A stretch of 39,254 bases of DNA from Flavobacteriaceae bacterium UBA5544 (GCA_002426755.1 DINI01000006.1:1-39254); one strand, 5' to 3'. Counted from the stretch's first letter, positions 17,135-25,872 are shown. Notes: generated from the sequence alone by a model not told the origin. Numbers and translations are program-made.

Positions 17135-19000
17135 ATGAAAAAATTAGCCTTCATAACGCTTTTCATCTGTTTCTCTTCAGGATTTCTATTCTCTCAAGAC
17201 ACTAAAGAGGAGAAAGCTCTTAAAGCCTTGGTTGATGCAGGCATGGTACGTCAAGAAGGAAACCATCTCATCTTTAAAGTAAAAAGAGCAAGTGATACCG
17301 CTCAAGTCAAAATGATGTATGGCGCTCTTTTTTCCAATAATAAATATGCAATTGGTTTTGATGTAGACGGAAAATATTTTGGAGAGAAGAAAAAACCAAA
17401 CCCTTCTATTTTGACCACAAAAGAAATAGAATCAAACAATGAAACACCTGTGTATGATGTTGCCAAACCTAATACTGCAACAGTAACTGAAAGACTTCTA
17501 ACACCTGATGAACGCTTTCTTCAGTCTGGAGCATTTCTCATTCGTACAGCAAAAGATTACAGATATCTTACCATAAAAGATAATGAGCCAGCGGACAAGT
17601 CGCAAGTGTTCATGAACTCGTATGTAAACAATCCGAACAGGCAGCAATGGAAATTCATTCCACAGAGCGATGGTTATTTTAAAATACAGTCCGAGAATGG
17701 ACTTTGTCTTACACAAGGACTTATTCCAACCATGAAAGCGTTCACAAACCCAGATACACAATTGTGGCGACTGGAAGATTCAGGTGATGGTTTTTATAAC
17801 ATCGTTTCAAAAAAGAATCTATGCATGTATTTACCCAATCACAGAAACATCGAGGGTGGAGGTGTCAGTTTTAGAAACCAGAACAACACAGTAGAAGAAA
17901 AATGGCACTTAATACGATGGACCAACGACGGACGACAGGTTAGTTCGTTTTCACCTGAAACCCATGGGTTCCGTTTCATCAATACCTTCAATGGTGAAGA
18001 CATTATCCGATGGGGTGGTTTATGTGGTGGTATGGTCTATACCTCGTTGGATTATTATAATCATGATAGAACAGTGCCATCCCAATATTACACACCTGCC
18101 AATGGTACGCCACTTCAGTCCTATATTTATGAACGGCAAAATCATTCGATTTGGGACGTGAATTCAAAATGGAGTGAACTGGAAGTCGCTTATAATACTA
18201 GAGCTGCTGAAATTTTTAGATGGGGATTGCAAGGAACTGGAGGAGGACGTTTGGAAGAATTAAAAAAATCAATAGATGAAAATACTCCAGTTCCGGTTGG
18301 ATTGTTTGCAGGCGGTGTGCGCGGAAAAGACAATAGTAACGGTGGCAGACATGTTGTTTTGGGAGTTGGTTATGCCATGGGTCGCTATGTTGGTGACTTG
18401 GGACCACATAAAGAGGATTATAAGATGTTTATTTATAATCCCAACGAAGGGAATGTATTGCGTACACTGGTTCCGGACCTAAAAGAGAATTGCTATTTTG
18501 AAGTAGAAACGGGCAAGGCATGGCGTACTTATTTTGTTAATAAGCGCTATGATGACAGTCATTTACCGCCGCAAAATATTCCAAATTATCCAGAAGGCCA
18601 ACCAGAAGGAAGTGTGCGGCACTTGTATGCAACATTTGAAACAGGCAGTGATGACTTGCGAGGTGGAAATGACAATGTAAATATCACCATAAAATATAAG
18701 GATGGAACAGAGCAACTTTTCCTAAATGTGAATGATGGTGCCAGATGGGTAGACAATAGTATTCAAACAGTACATCTTACATTAAACCGCGCAGTGCAAA
18801 AGCAGGACATTGACTATTTTATTCTTGGATTCACAACTTCAGGGATGGTAGGTGCAGATAATTGGAATTTATATTCTTTTGAAGTAAACAGTGGGCACAA
18901 CGGTATCCAATATGCACTAGTTTATCCACCAACTGGGGCAGATTATTATTATCGCTTTTCGGCAAGACAACAATTCAATACGATTTATACGTCGCCTTAA
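17135..19000 (+). CDS. Secreted beta-trefoil protein with papain-like Cys/His/Asn motif
   Basis: A 621-residue exported protein (signal to about 20, GFLFSQ). Residues about 128-262 look like a ricin-type beta-trefoil, with three Q-x-W-like repeats (RQQWKF, TQLWRL, EEKWHL). Residues about 280-450 have three blocks in papain order: Cys297 in GGLCGGMVYTSLDYY, His406 in GGRHVVLGVGY, and Asn435 in MFIYNPNEG. This suggests a papain-like or C39-like cysteine peptidase or acyltransferase. A C-terminal beta-sandwich (about 495-600) has DDLRGGNDNVNI and DNWNLYSFEV. The trefoil may bind glycans or a cell surface. Function is inferred from motifs only. It follows the OmpA-like gene by 4 bases and is the only enzyme-like member of the operon. 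Confidence 0.7.
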   Translation: MKKLAFITLFICFSSGFLFSQDTKEEKALKALVDAGMVRQEGNHLIFKVKRASDTAQVKMMYGALFSNNKYAIGFDVDGKYFGEKKKPNPSILTTKEIESNNETPVYDVAKPNTATVTERLLTPDERFLQSGAFLIRTAKDYRYLTIKDNEPADKSQVFMNSYVNNPNRQQWKFIPQSDGYFKIQSENGLCLTQGLIPTMKAFTNPDTQLWRLEDSGDGFYNIVSKKNLCMYLPNHRNIEGGGVSFRNQNNTVEEKWHLIRWTNDGRQVSSFSPETHGFRFINTFNGEDIIRWGGLCGGMVYTSLDYYNHDRTVPSQYYTPANGTPLQSYIYERQNHSIWDVNSKWSELEVAYNTRAAEIFRWGLQGTGGGRLEELKKSIDENTPVPVGLFAGGVRGKDNSNGGRHVVLGVGYAMGRYVGDLGPHKEDYKMFIYNPNEGNVLRTLVPDLKENCYFEVETGKAWRTYFVNKRYDDSHLPPQNIPNYPEGQPEGSVRHLYATFETGSDDLRGGNDNVNITIKYKDGTEQLFLNVNDGARWVDNSIQTVHLTLNRAVQKQDIDYFILGFTTSGMVGADNWNLYSFEVNSGHNGIQYALVYPPTGADYYYRFSARQQFNTIYTSP

Positions 19001-19047
19001 TTAATCTATTCAAAACAAAAAATCACTCATTCTAAAAAATCAATCTC

Positions 19048-19818
19048 ATGAAAACACAAATTTTAAAATCAGCGCTTTTAATAACCTCAATGGTTATCGC
19101 AACGAGTTCATTTGGCCAAGTCAAACAGAAAAAAAGCACCAATACCATTAACCAATCGACAAAACCGGTACTTACCGCCCCAATTGTGACCCAAAATGTC
19201 ACAGAAATCAAATTGGAAGACATTACCGAATGGCTTTGTCCTAATAAATTGGTTAGAGGAGACAGGGAATTTGGAGGACATGGCCCAAAAGTAAAGAGCG
19301 AAGTTAAATTAAGGTTAGCCAATAATGGCAAGGAAATTTGGGCCGATGTTACCCTATGGGCACAAGAAACCGTTCACGACTTTAGTACAACGGAGGGCAA
19401 ATGGAGCAAAAAAGTATATGACGTTCCTTACGGAAAAACCATAGACAGAATCACATCGGACACTGCCTCAAGAACGGAATTCATAAGCCCAGCGGCAGGA
19501 TTTCAATTTTTGGTGCCTGGCGCTGACGTGGCCCAAGGTCTCGAGGTGTTTTTTGCAGGTCAGGAAATTGCCAATGCTGTTTTGGCTGCACATGGATTAC
19601 CGGGTGATATTTCGCAACAGTCTGCAAAAAGACTGGCCAGCAGTTATTTAAAAGGCAACACCGTCATTAAAGTTGCCGCATTAGAAGGCACCTTGGTCAA
19701 GTTTTTCCACATTGTGGGTGATACTGGTGGCGATGATATTAGCAATGATGACAACTGCAATGATGACACTAGAATTGAGAAAATAGAATTTTTCCCAGTG
19801 AAGGTGATATTTAAATAA
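19048..19818 (+). CDS. Exported protein of unknown function, 256 aa
   Basis: The signal peptide ends in TSSFGQ (about 24) and is followed by a Lys/Thr-rich linker. The core starts at EWLCPNKLVRGDREFGGHGP (from Glu61) and continues as a beta-rich domain (EVKLRLANNGKEIWADVTLWAQET). Then comes a helical stretch and finally an acidic loop DTGGDDISNDDNCNDD (225-240) before IEKIEFFPVKVIF. Cys64 and Cys237 could be joined, linking the start of the core to the acidic loop, which could bind calcium. I do not recognise the family. It is in the same operon, 47 bases after the trefoil/peptidase-like gene. Confidence 0.65.
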   Translation: MKTQILKSALLITSMVIATSSFGQVKQKKSTNTINQSTKPVLTAPIVTQNVTEIKLEDITEWLCPNKLVRGDREFGGHGPKVKSEVKLRLANNGKEIWADVTLWAQETVHDFSTTEGKWSKKVYDVPYGKTIDRITSDTASRTEFISPAAGFQFLVPGADVAQGLEVFFAGQEIANAVLAAHGLPGDISQQSAKRLASSYLKGNTVIKVAALEGTLVKFFHIVGDTGGDDISNDDNCNDDTRIEKIEFFPVKVIFK

Positions 19819-19868
19819 TACTGAAGACACATAATTAATTTATAATGAAACTCTTAAAACCTCAACAC

Positions 19869-20618
19869 ATGAAATCTATAAAATGTTACCTTTCGATTGG
19901 TCTAATTGCTATCCTCTTGCTATCATGCAGTAAAGATGATGATGGCGGAAGCCAACCTACGCAAACATTGCTTTCCAAAAGCATAACGAGTTCCCAAACC
20001 ACCACCTATGTGTATGATGACTCCAATAGAGCCATAAGCTTTGATGTGGTTGCCTCTAATCCAATAAACAATTACTCGGGTAGTTACACTTACAATAGTT
20101 CAGGACAATTGACAGACGTGCTATATGACAATGCCTCTAGCGAAGACGACATTAAAAGTGAGTATTTCTACAATAGCAGCGGACAGATTACAAAGATTGA
20201 AAATTATTTGGTTTCCGGAGGCATTGCAACGCTGGATTCCAAATCGGAGGCCATTTACACCACTCCAGGCAAGGTGAGCGTCTATCAAACAGAAAGCGGA
20301 GGCACGCCATATTTGTACGTGGAGTATTTCCTGGATGCCAATGGAAACACCACAAGCCAACGTTCCTATTCTCCAGAAGGGTTTTTGATTGTCACAACCG
20401 ACAATTCTGATTTTGATGACAAACATGCGTCTTCGTTATCGTTGCCAAAAACCAATTTCGTTCGCAATGTCAATAACTACAGAACAGTAACCGTGACAAC
20501 CTTCGGTGGAACGCCTAGTGTGGGCACCTATGTCTATGAGTATAATGACGAAGGCTATCCTACACAACGTACCACCAATACAGGTAGTGTGGTGACCTAT
20601 GAATACATCCAAAGATAA
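19869..20618 (+). CDS. Lipoprotein with YD-like repeats, copy 1
   Basis: A 249-residue lipoprotein from ATG 19869, chosen for its clean signal (MKSIKCYLSIGLIAILLLSC, Cys20). An upstream ATG at 19845 would add eight residues. The mature start SKDDDGGS is acidic. The body is made of short strand-turn units such as YVYDDSNRAISF, YTYNSSGQLTDV, YFYNSSGQITKI and YEYNDEGYPTQR. They resemble YD/RHS-type repeats, which form beta-sheet shells in larger proteins. It ends in TYEYIQR. The gene at 21868 encodes the same layout, so the two are probably an old duplication with one gene between them. Function unknown. Confidence 0.7.
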   Translation: MKSIKCYLSIGLIAILLLSCSKDDDGGSQPTQTLLSKSITSSQTTTYVYDDSNRAISFDVVASNPINNYSGSYTYNSSGQLTDVLYDNASSEDDIKSEYFYNSSGQITKIENYLVSGGIATLDSKSEAIYTTPGKVSVYQTESGGTPYLYVEYFLDANGNTTSQRSYSPEGFLIVTTDNSDFDDKHASSLSLPKTNFVRNVNNYRTVTVTTFGGTPSVGTYVYEYNDEGYPTQRTTNTGSVVTYEYIQR

Positions 20619-20633
20619 CCACAAAACAATCCT

Positions 20634-21857
20634 ATGAGAACACAACTGATTGGAATTTTACTTTTATTGATGGCCACGGTCACATTCGGACAAACATCAG
20701 AACTTGCCAGCCTTACCAATGTGCCAGCCTTGGTTCCCGAGAATGACCCACCCGTGGATGGAAGCGCTTCCGGCGAAACACTGCTTTTTGACAAATTGGT
20801 TATGATTACGGGCGTCAGTCCATCTGGGACAGAGACGAAGATTCATTTGTACATCAACACGACCAATGGCGATATCGCGACCATGACTGGAAAATCAGGC
20901 AATGCCGAAGACGGCAGCTTCAATATCGATGACCCCAAATTCCAGATGACCTATTACAATCCGCATGGAAGGGTCTATAATTTTTATACCCGAAAAAAGA
21001 ATGGGGACATGGTTCGGTACATGAGCACTCTCAATACAGAAGTGGTGGCCTTCAATGGCGTACTTCCTTTTCAACGCACCACGGTCTATCGCACGGGTGA
21101 CGGCATCAATCCATTGCCACAACGTTTTGAAGTATCACAATTCAAGGCTTCGGGAAACAATGCTCCTACGCTGGTTCTTTGTGGAGGCAAATCTGGTTCC
21201 AAGCCCAATAAGTTGCTCTTGAAACGTTTTATCGGCTATAGTGGCATTGGTTATGTTAAAACAGATGAAGGTATCTATATGGTGGTGAAAATGAAGTCAG
21301 ACCAAGGCAGTTTTACAGCCAACAAATGGAAAAGCGGGCGCTACAAAATCACTCTATCTGACTTTAAACATGTGGAAGGCGAAATGTATACCGACATGGC
21401 TTCCAACAATGAACAACAAACAGCCAAACTCGAAGCCAAAACCTTTACGGGGAATTGTGCAGATATAGAAAGTCGCATCAATCAACTGAAAATTGAACAG
21501 AAAAAGAAGGAAAAAAAGAACATTGAGGAGATGTCCAAAGGGAATGCCATGACCGATGCCAACGTAAGGAACGCCACGAAAGGTGTCTACGGCGACCCTG
21601 TGGAACAACTGGAAATTGCCTCTTTGGAAGTAGACCTCAAGCTATGCAAGATTGAAGAAAAACGCATCAAAACAAGATTTGATGAAGAAAAACGCTTTTG
21701 TCTGATGGAAGAGAAAGCAAGAATTCAGCAGGCAGCCAGTGAACTCACCGCTTTAAAAGCACGCTATTCTGGTCCTAATGACCCGCCATTACTATTAACC
21801 CCAGAATATAGAGATATCGATAAACGCATGCGAACCAAATCATCCACCTGTAATTAA
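20634..21857 (+). CDS. Exported protein with C-terminal coiled coil, 407 aa
   Basis: The signal peptide ends in TVTFGQ (about 20). Residues about 45-260 form a beta-rich region with LLFDKLVMITGVSPSG and MTYYNPHGRVYNFYTRKKNG, then LVLCGGKSGSKPNKLLLKRF. From about 275 to 380 a highly charged helical region (ESRINQLKIEQKKKEKK, then LEVDLKLCKIEEKRIKTRF) predicts a coiled coil. It ends in a short cysteine-containing tail. I do not recognise the family. It lies 15 bases after one YD-like lipoprotein gene and 10 bases before the other, so all three are probably translated from one mRNA. Confidence 0.65.
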   Translation: MRTQLIGILLLLMATVTFGQTSELASLTNVPALVPENDPPVDGSASGETLLFDKLVMITGVSPSGTETKIHLYINTTNGDIATMTGKSGNAEDGSFNIDDPKFQMTYYNPHGRVYNFYTRKKNGDMVRYMSTLNTEVVAFNGVLPFQRTTVYRTGDGINPLPQRFEVSQFKASGNNAPTLVLCGGKSGSKPNKLLLKRFIGYSGIGYVKTDEGIYMVVKMKSDQGSFTANKWKSGRYKITLSDFKHVEGEMYTDMASNNEQQTAKLEAKTFTGNCADIESRINQLKIEQKKKEKKNIEEMSKGNAMTDANVRNATKGVYGDPVEQLEIASLEVDLKLCKIEEKRIKTRFDEEKRFCLMEEKARIQQAASELTALKARYSGPNDPPLLLTPEYRDIDKRMRTKSSTCN

Positions 21858-21867
21858 ATTTTAAATT

Positions 21868-22626
21868 ATGAAAACAATCAAAACATTTGCCCTTGCTATT
21901 TTAGTTGCCTTGAATCTGTCGTGCAGCAACGATGATGATTCCTCCAGTATAGAACAAGTCTATTATCCTACACAGATTTCCACCGTATATGCAGGCTCTA
22001 CCAGTGCTATCCTTATGCATATTGAATATGATTCCAATAATAGAATCTCACAGTTTGATTTTGTAAATGGCACACAGACCAATACCTATGATACCTCTTA
22101 TAATTCCGAAGGAAAGATAGCGTCCATTGTCCATACCAAACCCGATGCGACTACGGTAGAATATGCGTTTGCCTATAATAATGGCAACGTCTCACAACTC
22201 ACAATTACCAACGGTACCAGTTCTATTCCAATAGCTGTGGCGTATAATGAATTTACGAACACCTATAGCGTTCCCACGGGTTCTAGCGACCTGATATTTA
22301 AGTATGATGCTACTGGAAATATCATCGACATTGATACCGGTTCCGGAAACATTCAGTTCAGCTACAATAGCAACTCTGGTGTTTACAAGAACATTTCAAA
22401 CAGCTTTCCATTGACATTGGTCTTGTCCTTGGGTTCTTCATCCGCCAACTTATTTAACGGACTTATGTTCTCCACCCAACAATTAACAGGGATGACGTTG
22501 TTTTCTAACAGCATCAATATAGAAACAACACGAGACGAGAACAATCTCATAACCACAAACAGGTTTATCAATGCCACTACCTTCGAAATACAATCGACTG
22601 CCACGGTTACTTATGAACTCCGATAG
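21868..22626 (+). CDS. Lipoprotein with YD-like repeats, copy 2
   Basis: A 252-residue lipoprotein (MKTIKTFALAILVALNLSC, Cys19, then SNDDDSSS). As in the gene at 19869, the body has repeated units of the Y-x-[DN]-x-x-[GN] type: IEYDSNNRISQF, TSYNSEGKIASI, FAYNNGNVSQL and FKYDATGNIIDI. It ends with the similar tail TVTYELR. It is the last gene of the operon, 33 bases before the terminator at 22659. The two copies differ over most of their length, so the duplication is not recent. Function unknown. Confidence 0.7.
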   Translation: MKTIKTFALAILVALNLSCSNDDDSSSIEQVYYPTQISTVYAGSTSAILMHIEYDSNNRISQFDFVNGTQTNTYDTSYNSEGKIASIVHTKPDATTVEYAFAYNNGNVSQLTITNGTSSIPIAVAYNEFTNTYSVPTGSSDLIFKYDATGNIIDIDTGSGNIQFSYNSNSGVYKNISNSFPLTLVLSLGSSSANLFNGLMFSTQQLTGMTLFSNSINIETTRDENNLITTNRFINATTFEIQSTATVTYELR

Positions 22627-22658
22627 TGAACGCTAATTGCTATTATTCTTTTTTTCTT

Positions 22659-22690
22659 AAAAACGACAAGCCTAGGTTTGGCGTTTTTTT
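22659..22690 (+). terminator. Terminator of the exported-protein operon
   Basis: Stem AAAAACGACAAG (22659-22670) pairs with TTTGGCGTTTTT (22677-22688) with one internal mismatch, a short loop and a long T run. It marks the right end of the operon beginning at 15069. Confidence 0.7.
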
Positions 22691-22723
22691 TGTTTTAATT
22701 CCCTGTAAAATTATGTAGTATTG
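22689..22723 (+). promoter_or_regulatory. Possible ndpA-family gene promoter
   Basis: TTTG (22689-22692), a 23-base spacer and TAGTATTG (22716-22723), one mismatch from TAnnTTTG, 26 bases before the ATG at 22750. It lies directly behind the operon terminator. Confidence 0.4.
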
Positions 22724-22749
22724 CAGTCTTCAAAATAGCAAGCTATACC

Positions 22750-23799
22750 ATGATAAAACGTACCAAAGCATCCTTCAATAAATGCATCCTACATAAGGTG
22801 GGCAACAAGTTCAACAGCACCAAGAATGCCTTTTCGGAGCAACCTATTGACTTTGATGAAGTCAGTTATGATTTGATGCTGGGGTATTTGCTGCGTCCTT
22901 TTGGAAGCGTGGTGGAGAGCTATCGGTTCAATCATCATAGCAACATCAACCTCAACGAAATCAACAGTTATGCTTCGCAACTTTTTGCAGATGAAAGCAA
23001 TTTTGTGGAGATTTCAAAACACATCGTCACGCACTTGTTTGAACAAAGCAATTCGGCACAAATTAAAACCGGAGATGTGCTGGTGTGCTTATTTAACGAC
23101 ATTCAATATGACGAGATGTATGTGAATGCGGTGGGCATCTTCAAGATTGAAAACAAGAGTGAGTTTTTCCAGACTTATTTGGAAAATGGCAGCTATGACA
23201 TCATCACCCAACGCGGTATTCCCACCAAAAAAGTGGACAAAGGCGTGTTGATTCTAAACACTGCCGACACCGAGGGCAACATCGTGTTGAGCGTGGACAA
23301 CAACAGCTATGATACCCAATACTGGACCAAGCACTTCTTGAACGTGAAGTATCCAGATGATGCCAATCAGCATACCAAGAACTATATTGAATTGTGCCGT
23401 GAGTTTTCAGAAGAGGTACTTAAGACCAACTTTGGACCGCAGGAAAAAAGCAGCTTTTTGGCAAAGACGGTCGACTTTTTTAAGGAAAACGAAGTCATCA
23501 ATGTCGAATTGTTTAAGGACGATGTATTCGAGGATGATAAGCACAGAGACCTTTTTGACGATTATAAGAAAGGTTTTGAGACCGATAGGGCGGTTTTGAT
23601 ACGCAATCAGTTTGACGTCTCTGAAATCGTCTTAAAAAAGCAAAAACAAAAGATAAAGACCGAAATAAAACTCGATACCAACATTCAAATTAAATTGGAC
23701 GTGGACGCACCTGACGCCTCTGCCGAATATTTAGAACGTGGCTATGACGATGTGAAAAAGATGCACTACTACAAAGTGTTTTTTAATGAGGAAGCATAA
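22750..23799 (+). CDS. Nucleoid-associated protein, NdpA/YejK family
   Basis: A 349-residue cytoplasmic protein of the 37-kDa nucleoid-associated (NdpA, PF04245) family in its Bacteroidota form. It has no signal peptide. It starts with KCILHKVGNKFNSTKNAFSEQ and contains the conserved LFEQSNSAQIKTGDVLVCLF region. Near the middle is the block QYWTKHFLNVKYPDDANQHT, followed by the helical C-terminal part and the tail GYDDVKKMHYYKVFF. Members bind DNA non-specifically or associate with the nucleoid; the exact role in Bacteroidota is not established. It has its own probable promoter and stands apart from the preceding operon. Confidence 0.8.
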   Translation: MIKRTKASFNKCILHKVGNKFNSTKNAFSEQPIDFDEVSYDLMLGYLLRPFGSVVESYRFNHHSNINLNEINSYASQLFADESNFVEISKHIVTHLFEQSNSAQIKTGDVLVCLFNDIQYDEMYVNAVGIFKIENKSEFFQTYLENGSYDIITQRGIPTKKVDKGVLILNTADTEGNIVLSVDNNSYDTQYWTKHFLNVKYPDDANQHTKNYIELCREFSEEVLKTNFGPQEKSSFLAKTVDFFKENEVINVELFKDDVFEDDKHRDLFDDYKKGFETDRAVLIRNQFDVSEIVLKKQKQKIKTEIKLDTNIQIKLDVDAPDASAEYLERGYDDVKKMHYYKVFFNEEA

Positions 23800-23831
23800 T
23801 AAAACAGAAATAGGATTTTCCGAATATTTTG

Positions 23832-23865
23832 TCTTACTTGCTATGAGAAACAAATGTAAGTAAGA
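23832..23865. repeat. Inverted repeat before the alpha/beta hydrolase gene
   Basis: TCTTACTT (23832-23839) and AAGTAAGA (23858-23865) form a perfect 8-bp inverted repeat ending 12 bases before the ATG at 23878. No T run follows at once, so it is a poor terminator. It could be an operator or a leader hairpin. Confidence 0.4.
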
Positions 23866-23877
23866 ACTATATTTTCA

Positions 23878-24708
23878 ATGAAACGATTAGTATTCCTTTT
23901 TGTCCTCACGGGGTTTAGCATATTTTCTAATGCCCAAGAAACTACTTATGAAACCCAAACCAATCTCCGGTATTACGATGCAGCCAAGAATACATCAGAC
24001 TCCTATATATCAGAGCGTTGTGTTTTGGACATCTACTATCCTAAAGACCTTGAGGACTTTGCCACAATCATTTGGTTTCACGGTGGCGGATTAATTGGTG
24101 GAGAGAAATTCATCCCAGAAGCGCTTAAGGGACAAGGCGTAGCAGTAGTGGCAGTCAATTATCGCTTGTACCCAAAAGTGAAAGCTCCTGTTTACATTGA
24201 AGATGCCGCATCAGCAGTGAATTGGGTCTTCAAAAATATTTCAAGTTATGGAGGTGACCCTTCACTTATTTTTGTTTCAGGACATTCAGCAGGTGGGTAT
24301 TTGACTAGCATGATAGGCTTGGACAAATCTTGGTTACAACAGTATAACATTGATGCCGATAGTATAGCAGGTTTGATTCCTTTTAGCGGCCATGGCATTA
24401 CACATATGACAGTGAGGAAAGAACATGGAATTCCAGAAACTATACCCACAATTGACAATCTTGCTCCTTTATACCATGTCCGGGCTGATGCACCTCCACT
24501 ATTGTTGATTACAGGAGACCGAAATTTGGAATTATTGGGACGTTATGAAGAGAATGCTTACTTTTTTCGTATGATGAAACTTGTGGGGCATAAAGAAACG
24601 GTTTTGTATGAATTAGATGGTTATGACCATAGCGGAATGGCAGAACCTGCATTTCCTTTGCTGCTTAAAGAAGTAAAAAGAATAATCAAGTTGCATACAA
24701 AGCAGTAA
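23878..24708 (+). CDS. Secreted alpha/beta hydrolase (esterase-like)
   Basis: A 276-residue exported hydrolase (signal to about 19, FSNAQ). It has the hormone-sensitive-lipase-type oxyanion motif HGGG (68-71), the nucleophile elbow GHSAGGY (Ser137), Asp214 in LLITGDRN and His251 in GYDHSGM. The triad is complete, with normal order and spacing for esterases and acetyl-xylan-esterase-like or kynurenine-formamidase-like relatives. The substrate is likely a small ester, but nothing nearby identifies it. It is followed after 120 bases by another serine hydrolase gene, also exported or membrane-anchored. Confidence 0.85.
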   Translation: MKRLVFLFVLTGFSIFSNAQETTYETQTNLRYYDAAKNTSDSYISERCVLDIYYPKDLEDFATIIWFHGGGLIGGEKFIPEALKGQGVAVVAVNYRLYPKVKAPVYIEDAASAVNWVFKNISSYGGDPSLIFVSGHSAGGYLTSMIGLDKSWLQQYNIDADSIAGLIPFSGHGITHMTVRKEHGIPETIPTIDNLAPLYHVRADAPPLLLITGDRNLELLGRYEENAYFFRMMKLVGHKETVLYELDGYDHSGMAEPAFPLLLKEVKRIIKLHTKQ

Positions 24709-24804
24709 ATCAACAAATGTCGAAATTCCCCATTAAATATAAATTTATTAAATTAGCCCTGTCCACACTCACTTTCCCTACTTTAAATCGTTGTGCGCAG
24801 TAAG

Positions 24805-24822
24805 AAGAATTGACAAATTCTT
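24805..24822. repeat. Inverted repeat before the serine hydrolase gene
   Basis: AAGAATT (24805-24811), 4-base loop, AATTCTT (24816-24822), ending 6 bases before the ATG at 24829. It may form a small hairpin at the translation start. Confidence 0.35.
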
Positions 24823-24828
24823 AAATAG

Positions 24829-25872
24829 ATGAGCAATCGAAATAAGAAAGTAAAACAAATATTCCGAATAGCATTTATTATTGCAAGCATAGGATCTCTG
24901 TACTTCGTACCATGGATATTGGTAAAAGCTTGGATAATGCCACTTCCAGATACAGTTCAAGAACAAGCAGATGAAGCTATTGGACTTGGATTTGATGGAA
25001 TGATCGTATATGTAGATGAAGCTGGGAAACCGCCGGAGTTTTATGCTGCTGGTTGGCATGATCGAAAAAATAAAATACCAGCCAAACCGCATGCCTTATT
25101 TAAGATTGCTAGCATTACCAAGCTATATATTGCGGTTGCCACTGCAAAATTAGTCAAAGAAGGTCGTCTGTCGTTAGATAGAACACTTGCCGATTACTTT
25201 CCAGAACTTGTGGGTAGAATTGAAAATGCGGACAGAATTACCTTGAGAATGATGGTTCAACATCGCAGCGGTATTCCCAATTATGTAGATCATCCCGATT
25301 ATTGGATAAAACCTCCAAAAAACAAACAAGAAACACTTGAATATGCACTCGATTTGCCTGCTGACTTTGAACCGGGTGAAGATTATGGGTATTCCAACAC
25401 CAATTATATGTTGATTTCTGATCTTATCGATAAAGTGCTGGGATATGGTCACCAACAATATATCAAGGAGAAAATTTTATTGCCTCTGAATCTCAACCAC
25501 ACCTTCGGTTCGCTTGACGATGTGAATTTAGATGATGTAATGAGTGGATATTACGTTGGGTTTGAAGACGATTTAAAGACTGAACATTCAGGCTTAATGA
25601 TAGCTACAGCAGAAGACGTAGGTAAATTTTTGCGGGCATTAAACGATGGCTCCGTATTCAATGAAGGGGAACAGGATATTTATTCATCCATTTACGAATA
25701 TGAGCATACTGGTCTGATTCCTGGATATCAAAGCATTGCCAAATACCACAAAGACATTGATACGGTTATCATTCAATTCAATAATACGACCAACTTTGAT
25801 GGCTATGAATGGAATTTAGCGGAAATAGAATATAATCGCATGGTTAAAATAGTGAGGCGTCGTAAAAGTTGA
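24829..25872 (+). CDS. Membrane-anchored serine hydrolase, beta-lactamase/PBP class C type
   Basis: A 347-residue protein with a basic N-terminus and one uncleaved membrane helix (about 10-33), putting the rest in the periplasm. The class-C beta-lactamase-like triad motifs are present: Ser95-x-x-Lys98 in IASITKLYIA, Tyr188-x-Asn190 in YGYSNTNY, and His293-Thr-Gly in EHTGLIPGYQ. LSLDRTLADYFPEL and MMVQHRSGIPNY are typical of the family (PF00144). Members include D-Ala-D-Ala carboxypeptidases, esterases and peptidases, so it need not be a beta-lactamase. It is slightly shorter than many relatives but shows no sign of truncation. Confidence 0.85.
   Translation: MSNRNKKVKQIFRIAFIIASIGSLYFVPWILVKAWIMPLPDTVQEQADEAIGLGFDGMIVYVDEAGKPPEFYAAGWHDRKNKIPAKPHALFKIASITKLYIAVATAKLVKEGRLSLDRTLADYFPELVGRIENADRITLRMMVQHRSGIPNYVDHPDYWIKPPKNKQETLEYALDLPADFEPGEDYGYSNTNYMLISDLIDKVLGYGHQQYIKEKILLPLNLNHTFGSLDDVNLDDVMSGYYVGFEDDLKTEHSGLMIATAEDVGKFLRALNDGSVFNEGEQDIYSSIYEYEHTGLIPGYQSIAKYHKDIDTVIIQFNNTTNFDGYEWNLAEIEYNRMVKIVRRRKS

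Noticed and set aside
23868..23875. TATATTTT as a -7 promoter box for the alpha/beta hydrolase gene
   Set aside because: It ends 2 bases before the ATG, so transcription would begin at or after the start codon of a gene whose signal peptide needs that ATG.
24829..25872. Class C beta-lactamase resistance gene
   Set aside because: The SxxK, YxN and HTG motifs define the broad PF00144 family; a membrane anchor and poor specific similarity do not support a resistance call.
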